From positions 16,166,001 to 16,230,000 of the forward strand of contig NC_045131.1 of assembly GCF_007655135.1 (NCBI RefSeq): 64,000 bases of DNA. The letters run 5' to 3'. Made by a program: the position numbers and the translations under genes. Source of the stretch: Punica granatum. Lineage: Eukaryota > Streptophyta > Magnoliopsida > Myrtales > Lythraceae. The notes below the pieces were generated by a model that searched no databases, was not told the origin of the DNA, and was given only the letters and a program-made list of their open reading frames with translations. Positions 57,901-64,000 of the stretch are shown piece after piece. Each line of letters opens with the position of its first letter. Position 1 is the stretch's first letter.

Positions 57901-60796
57901 ACTTCAATGTTTGGTTGGGGTAAATCTTCTGTGATAACCGTGCAAATCTGTCAATTTTAACTTCAAGGTTTGATTGATCAAACCTCAAGCCCGTAAAAGA
58001 AAACAAACAAAATTTATTGAGTATGTGTGCGAGGTCGGGAGATCTTTATTCTTCTATCATAAAAAAAAATGTGATTTTCTGCAATTTCAGAAAAATAATT
58101 GCTTATCGATCATTAAAATATGTTTTGATTCAACTTTCCTCTCGGAAGTGGTGCCAAAATCGTTGAAAAGGACAAACATGAAGTTTTCAGCAAAGTTTGG
58201 GGGCAAAATTATCAAGGAAAATGTATAACTATTTCGAGATGAGCTAAGTTCGCCTAGGCTGGTGCCACTAGGGCGGTGACTCGTGCGACGAGTAGTTGCG
58301 CAAGGTACAGGACTCACATGACTAGTCAACACAAGTGAGGTGCTATGTATGTCGAAGTGCAGATGAAATGTTTGTAATGGGATTCGGGTAGGTTAGAGGC
58401 AAGCCATGATGATCTCGTAAACCTATGTATGTGTGCGTGCTTGTGATGCCTATTATCTTGCTTAGACTAGGAATGTGATGCTGACGGTGGACTTGACAAT
58501 GACCGAGTGGTGTTTATCTAGTTAGTGAGTCTAGGTGATTAATTGAGTTAAACAATATGAAAGGTCCGCGCCTATGCGTGTGTTACACACAGTTAAAAAT
58601 ATCGTTAAGTTGACAATAAGTTAGAAAAATAATATATAAAATATGGATTTACGTATAGAATATGTTTTTCTCTAAATTTTTGTATTGTCATCGTAAGTCA
58701 TGTTTAATAAAAAAAATTAAAATTTGTCTATTTTATATGTTATAATATGTTAAGAAAAAAAATAAAAAAAAATCTAAGCCGCCTAAATCCATTCTGGGTC
58801 CTTTACATATCCAAAAGCAAGCATTAATATTCTCTTCCATCACTTGCTTATTGTTTCATTCTCTTTTTTTTTCTCGGTAATCTTTTTCCTTCTCTTAAGA
58901 TATATATATATTTTTCGTTTTTATTTTGATTTGCTATTGTTCTTGTAAAAACTTTGAGATAATTTACTGATAGTAGGTCGTGTTTAAAATGAAGTTATTC
59001 TTAGTGACTATCTAAAGTTCGTTCCATACAAATGTGCACATATATATCCATGCGTGTGAGAGTTATAGCATTTCATTAGTTTAGGTCCTTTCGACTTCCA
59101 TAAGCAACGTGGTAGAATGACATTACCCCATTTGGCATATTTTTATTCGTGGTGACTTGAAAAGTCGCGCGATTAGACATTGACTCTTTCCTATGTGGCA
59201 CATTCGTATGCGTTGCTCTGGCCTTTATAATTGTATATAGATTTGTTTAAATAACCTAAAACACTTAGATTAGCTCCCGGTTCTTAATGGATTTGGTGTC
59301 GATGGTGATTAAATTCTTTAATTTCATTATTGACACTCTCGGGTCTCATGTGGTAAATGGATCAAAATTGACTAATTTGATTATTTGTTTCGCGGGAGTA
59401 AGGAACTTGTGTTTGAAATTGATTAATCACACTTAGGGCTCAGGTGTCAAAATTGGATTTGGGGTTATTTTGTCATAGTTGGACTCTGTAAAAGAAAAAG
59501 TGAGAAAATGATTTTGTTTGGTCTGGGACAAAATGATTGGAGGTTCAATTGGTGTCTCTTTTGTGTGATTAATTAATTGAATAATTGGTATCCTAACCGG
59601 TTAATCACGTAAACTTCAAACTTATTCTCACGGTTCGGGTCCTTAATCCACCAACATAGAAGTCACTAGAACTTAATCAAGTTGGTCTTTTAGGCCATGG
59701 GAGATCTTCGGGAGTTTAGCTTGTTTTCTTAGATCTTAATGTGGTTAATGGATCAATTAACTTGGCAAAATAAAAAAAATTGGAAAAAAATTGAAAACAA
59801 TGGAAAAAATCAATAAAATAAGTAGACTTAACAAATTATTTTAATAATGAAAATAGAATTTCTTGGATTAAGGGCCTTAGGTCCATTTTATTTTTTTAGG
59901 CCTTAAGCCCATTTCATCTTAAGCTCACTTGATTATTGGGCCTTTTCTTCCACTTGATCCATCTGGCCGAGTCGGCCCACTTGGTCCGTTTGGTGTTTCG
60001 GGCCCCTTCTTGGTTCAATTGTTTTACTTTAGTTATGTTATTTATATGTATGTATGAATAGTATCGTGATTAAGACTTGGCCCATAGGAGAAATAATTGA
60101 AAATTAATTTAAAATTAGCAAGTTAGAATAGACTCGAAGGATAGGGTATCGATTTTCGCACATGATCATGGCTTGCAAGCTATGTGATCCAATAGGGCCC
60201 TCGAATTTGGATATTTGATTTAAAGACCGCCTCAAAATTCCTTAGGAAGTTTAGTATCACGAAGTCCTTAGAGAACTACTAAGTGGTTTATCAGCCTTTA
60301 ATCAGCATAGTGGTGACTCCCAACCCATGTGAGTCCCAAGCTAGTCAAACTAACCCCCAAGCTGTGTAACTATCGATCGATACCAAATTAATAGTTGGTA
60401 AATTTTTGTGTGAAATAAAATAGTTCTAGTTAAAATTGCTGTAAAATGCAAAATTTGAATTTTTTTTCCTTGTAATTTTCTCTTTTATTTAATCAAACTC
60501 CACTTATTCTAAAGAAATATAAATTTTAGGTTAATTATATTTTCACTGGTGGAATTTTTCTGTCCCAATTTCTCCATTTTTTTATTTTCGGTTGATGAAG
60601 CATAAATCTTCCCGATTTTACCATCAATAATTGTCAAAGATGAGGCAACAAATTCCAACCTACAACATCCTTGTTCTCCTCACAATGTAAACATAAGGCC
60701 AAATCATTTATTAGAAAATTTATCGCAAAAAAAGAGAAAAAGAAAAATAGAGAGGATTAAGAGTAAGTCTAATGGGAAAAGCTAGGAATATTATTT
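57901..60796. other. Intergenic DNA, no gene seen
   Basis: Mostly AT-rich, with short frames of at most 84 codons lacking known domains. It carries a run of phrases such as gggtctcatgtggtaaatgg and gggctcaggtgtcaaaattg (59340-59460) that look like part of a further dispersed repeat, but no boundaries could be set. Confidence 0.5.
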
Positions 60797-62236
60797 CTAG
60801 CACTGGTGCAATTTTTGGCAGCTTGCACTCGAACATATGGATACGCACCCCCTCATTCGCGGGACCAACACCGGCGGCTGAACTGGGTATGTCTTGATGT
60901 CATCAAAGGCCTTTTGACATTCATCATCCCACTCAATTGCTGCATTTCTACGAAGCAGGCGGAAGAGGAGTTGACACTTGTCTGTCAGGTTTGCAATGAA
61001 GCGCGCGATGTAGTTCAATCGCTCCAAGAAGCTCCGTACCTCACGCACTGTCGATGGCAAAGGTAGTTCCCTGATTGCTTTCAGCTTATCGGGATCGACC
61101 TCGATGCCTTGTTCGCTGACCACAAATCCTAGCAGTTTTTCAGATTTTGCGCCGAATGTGCACTTCGTCGGGTTGAGCCTAAGCTTGTACTTCTTGAGAC
61201 GTTTGAAGAGACGTCTCAGATTAACGAGGTGATCATTTCCCTCCTTGGACTTGGTGATCATGTCGTCAACGTAAACCTCGATCTCCTTATGCATCATGTC
61301 GTGGAAGAGTGTGACCATTGCCCGCTAGCAGGTTGCCCCGGCATTTTTGAGACCGAAAGGCATGATCTTGTAGCAGAATGTGCCCCACATCGTGATGAAA
61401 GTCATTTTAATCTTGTCCTATTCGGCCATCCGGATTTTGTTATACCCCAAAAAGCCATCCATAAAGGAGAACTGAGTGTGGCGTGCAGTGTTGTCGACCA
61501 AAACGTCGATGTGAGGCAGAGGGAAGTTGTCTTTAGGACTAGCCTTGTTGTGGTCCTGGTAGTCAACGCAAACTCTGACTCTTCCGTCCTTCTTCTCCAC
61601 GAGCACGATGTTCGCCACCCATTCAGAGTAATTGCAGACTTCTAAGAATCCCACATTTATCTGCTTGACGACCTCCTCCTTGATGCGGAGGAGTCGGCTT
61701 GCTGCCGCCGTAGGTGCTGCCATTTGGGCGGGAAGTTTTCTGTATCGAGTGGGAGAAAGTGCTTGACTATCGATGGATCCAGGCCTGGCATATCAGCGTA
61801 GGACCAGGCGAAGACCTTTTGGTACTCCTTTAGGAAATCGATCATTCGGGCTCGTTGTATTGGGTCAAGGCGTGTCTTGATCTTTAGCGTGTGGGGTTCC
61901 TCTTCGGTGCCCACGTTGATTTCTTCTATTGGCTCAACTGAGGTGAGTTGAAGGTTCTCAAGGCGGTGCAAACTCTCCTCTATCTCAGGCATTCGACCGT
62001 CTTCGTCGAGCCTTTCCCCGAAGTATATGGGTTGGGGCTCTTCGAGGAGTTCTTCGGATGGGTTCGAGTCGAGGCGTCGAAGATTTGGATTCGAGTGGAG
62101 CCTGAAAATTTAAACGAGTCGTCTTAGAAATTTTCAAAGTGCTGCGAATGAGTAAGAGGGAAGGGAAGAAGGGAGACGCGGGAATTCGAAAAAATGCATG
62201 TAGGGATTTCATTAAAGATGGGAACATTGATGCCAT
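60797..62236 (-). pseudogene. Reverse transcriptase region (Tat/Ogre)
   Basis: Pieces in successive frames: IDFLKEYQKVFAWSYADMPG (61992-61657), NIVLVEKKDGRVRVCVDYQD (61723-61418), then EVYVDDMITKSKEGNDHL and KCTFGAKSEKLLGFVVSE (61318-60797). The catalytic motif is YVDD. Stops lie in the palm between the second and third pieces (near 61418 and 61329). The thumb and connection are complete to about CQKAFDDIKTYPVQPPVLVP. After that the frame degenerates and homology is lost near 60830. Confidence 0.85.
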
Positions 62237-62325
62237 AACAAAAACCCCTCTTCCGTCATGTGGCTTATGACTTTACCGACACGCGAGAAACATCATCTAC
62301 AAAAAATAGCCTTATACATCGGCGA

Positions 62326-63113
62326 TTACAGCCGAGTAGCGCGGGACTGAGGTTCAGTTGTTGAGCTCTTCATTCTCCTGCGCGAGGCGGATGTAGACCC
62401 CTGAAGGAGTCTCCTCGGTGACGGCTCATATGGCTGGCAGATCGACAGGTGCATCGTCTGAATCCGAGGAGGGGCCGTCAAGAATACCTCCGACGACGTG
62501 CGGCGGTCCTGGAAAAAAGTGGGAAAGTAACGGAACTGGGATGCCCCTGTTGATCTTCCCATAATGTGTTGCGAGACGGTGGAGGTGCTTGCCTCTACGA
62601 GCTTCAATAATCTCGTGGCAGGAAGGGCGAAAACCGAGTCCCCTCCAGTTCTTGTACTTTTCGATCTTGATAGGGTGGTTGATCCCTTGCCCATGTGCTC
62701 CGAGCTTGGAATCCGAGATGTAGTTGTGGCGCAACAATACCTTCCCCACCATGCAGTCGGCACGGGACCGACTGACCTTTCCATAGTCTCGGATGACAGA
62801 GATGGTGTCGAACGAGTAGAAGGGGAGGTTCTGATCGTCCCCCAATACTGATGTAGGGGATGGCTGTCTCCTTATAAATTGCATAATCCTCCTCACCTTT
62901 GACAGTGATGAATCGCTCCTCAATGATGAACTTAAGCTTCTAGTGCAAGGTGGAGGGGACTGTGCCCGCTGAATGGATCCACGACCTCCTGAGCAGCAAG
63001 CTGAAGGCATTCGGGATCTTGAGGACTTGGAAAGTGACGCTGAATGAGCATGGGCCTACATCGATCAGGAGATCGATCTCTTCGCTCACTTACTTCCGCG
63101 AGCCATCGAAGGC
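62326..63113 (-). pseudogene. Protease end and G-patch segment (Tat/Ogre)
   Basis: Downstream of the stop, the conserved reading continues with interruptions (stops at about 63080 and 62940, a frameshift near 62840). The frame 63010-62426 then carries DQNLPFYSFDTISVIRDYG and a Gly-rich G-patch-like stretch (VLLRHNY, LGAHGQGI, WRGLGFRP), followed by ARRGKHLHRLATHYGKINRG and FFPGPP. A G-patch at this place is a known trait of Tat-lineage polyproteins. A stop after PVDLPAI ends the segment. Confidence 0.75.
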
Positions 63114-64000
63114 TCAAACTGTTGTCTTGCTCGGGTGAATACTATTCAAATCCACGTTCATCTTCTTCGGGGTGGAAACAGGGCATACATTGAGGGCCGA
63201 ACTGTTGTCAATCATGACCCGGCCTACCACAAAGTTATTGCACTTACAAACGATGTACAACGCCCGCGAGTGTGCATACCCTTCGGAGGAAAGTTCGTCA
63301 TCTGAGAATGAAATATTATTGGAGAAGATAGAGCCTAGGGTCTCTTCAATGCGGTCCGGAGTCGTTTTCTTGGGGACCTGTGCCGCCGTCAGGACCCTTA
63401 GGAGTGCTTCACGATGTGGCTCTAAACTCAAAAGGAGGGCGAGTAGTGAAATGTGGGATGGGGATTTGCCCATTTGTTCAACAACCTTGTACTCACTTCC
63501 CTTGATAATCTTCATGAAGGCCTCGGCTTCCTCCTCGATTCGTAACGCCACAGTAGGGGCCTTCCCTTTGTTCACGGCCTCCGGATTTTCGTACACCCGA
63601 CTTGAGTGTGTCACGCCCATGACGCTGAATTGATGCTCGAGGTTCCGGACACTCCCTTCATAGGTCCATAGGACTTTGCTATCTCGATATGGCTCTCGTA
63701 CGGGGACTTCTATCACGAATGGGGCGAGTGTGGCATCGAACCCTGAGTACCTTACAGCGGTTTCCGCGAGAATATATTCTATTACGAACAGGGCGGATGC
63801 CTTCTTTCCGGTCTCGTACTCCCTTATGGCGCAAACACTGATCATGTTAATGCTGGGTCCCGAGCTTGACCCATGATCGGGGAGAGGATTGGCTTGCACG
63901 TTCGGGGGCCTGATGGCGTTGAACGTAAGTTGCTTGTCATCAATCTCCTGTTGGATTTTCTCCTGCAACTTCCAATAGTTGTCAGTAGTGTGGCCGGGTG
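63114..64000 (-). pseudogene. Gag end and protease fragment (Tat/Ogre)
   Basis: An open frame runs from the window edge to a TGA at 63114. It starts with GHTTDNYWKLQEKIQQEID (zinc-knuckle tail with Tyr where Cys is usual), then QANPLPDHGSSSGPSINM, a long linker, and SSIFSNNISFSDDELSSEGY-like acidic segment just before the protease. The active site reads VMIDNSSALNVCP. The usual form is DNGSALN, so Ser replaces the Gly of D-x-G. The stop lies in an Arg position next to the conserved SKT motif. No genuine start codon is in the window; the protein begins beyond 64000. Confidence 0.8.

Larger units (their letters stand above)
60797..64000 (-). mobile_element. Tat/Ogre-type polyprotein region (decayed, open at the right edge)
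   Basis: A minus-strand gypsy coding region. In order from the window edge: end of Gag with a zinc-knuckle-like GHTTDNYWKL; aspartic protease; G-patch-like segment; reverse transcriptase. Sequence similarity by memory and the G-patch after the protease indicate the Tat/Ogre lineage, the lineage also suspected for LTRs A-D. It carries several stops and frameshifts. Homology ends near 60830, before RNase H is complete, so RNase H and integrase are missing. No LTR is within the window on this side. Confidence 0.85.

Overview
The window is nuclear DNA of a flowering plant, most likely a eudicot. It is AT-rich between genes, carries many plant LTR retrotransposons (Ty3/gypsy), and has two intact plant-type genes: an ATL-type RING-H2 ubiquitin ligase and a small AP2/ERF transcription factor. 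I suspect the order Myrtales (for example pomegranate) from the look of the repeats, but the sequence alone does not prove it. No CRISPR array, operon, phage or bacterial system is present.

Layout. 1-7 kb is repeat-rich: a fold-back element (163-1763), a tandem array of a miniature LTR retrotransposon or TRIM (2748-3870) and a hAT-like MITE with a tRNA-like insert (5241-5768). 7.1-8.4 kb holds the ATL gene on the minus strand with a recognisable leader and TATA box. 8.4-13 kb is gene-empty, with a 38-nt poly-C tract. 13.1-46.1 kb is a nested retrotransposon complex. It contains four LTR copies (A, D, B, C) of a long-LTR element that I assign to the Tat/Ogre group. A (13253-18422) and C (40972-46148) point leftwards. 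D (22742-25067) and B (30570-34027 plus 40119-40851) point rightwards and are probably the 5' and 3' LTRs of one element. Its body is deleted except for a 3' untranslated region carrying two tandem arrays. A small gypsy element (E2, 25068-27832) sits in D. A complete 6,086-bp gypsy element with a perfect target-site duplication (E3, 34028-40113) sits in B. 46.8-49.2 kb is a 1.2-kb tandem duplication. The ERF gene lies at 51.6-52.0 kb. 54.4-54.9 kb is a minisatellite with higher-order structure. 56.7-57.9 kb is a second long inverted repeat. 60.8-64 kb (minus strand) is a decayed Tat/Ogre gag-protease-reverse transcriptase region running off the window edge.

The two host genes are far apart and not obviously linked. 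ATL16-like proteins are membrane-anchored E3 ligases; the ERF96-like protein is a nuclear activator of the jasmonate/ethylene defence branch. Everything else is mobile or repetitive DNA. I found no convincing new enzymatic or defence system. The most unusual structures are: retrotransposons whose polyprotein ends inside the LTR (E2, E3); Tat LTRs with a shared 3' half and unrelated 5' halves; a ~1-kb 29-bp array open in all three forward frames; a three-monomer higher-order minisatellite; a tandem TRIM chain; and tail-to-tail Tat LTRs that could give hairpin RNA. Coordinates of decayed repeats are read by eye and approximate to tens of bases unless an exact boundary is stated.
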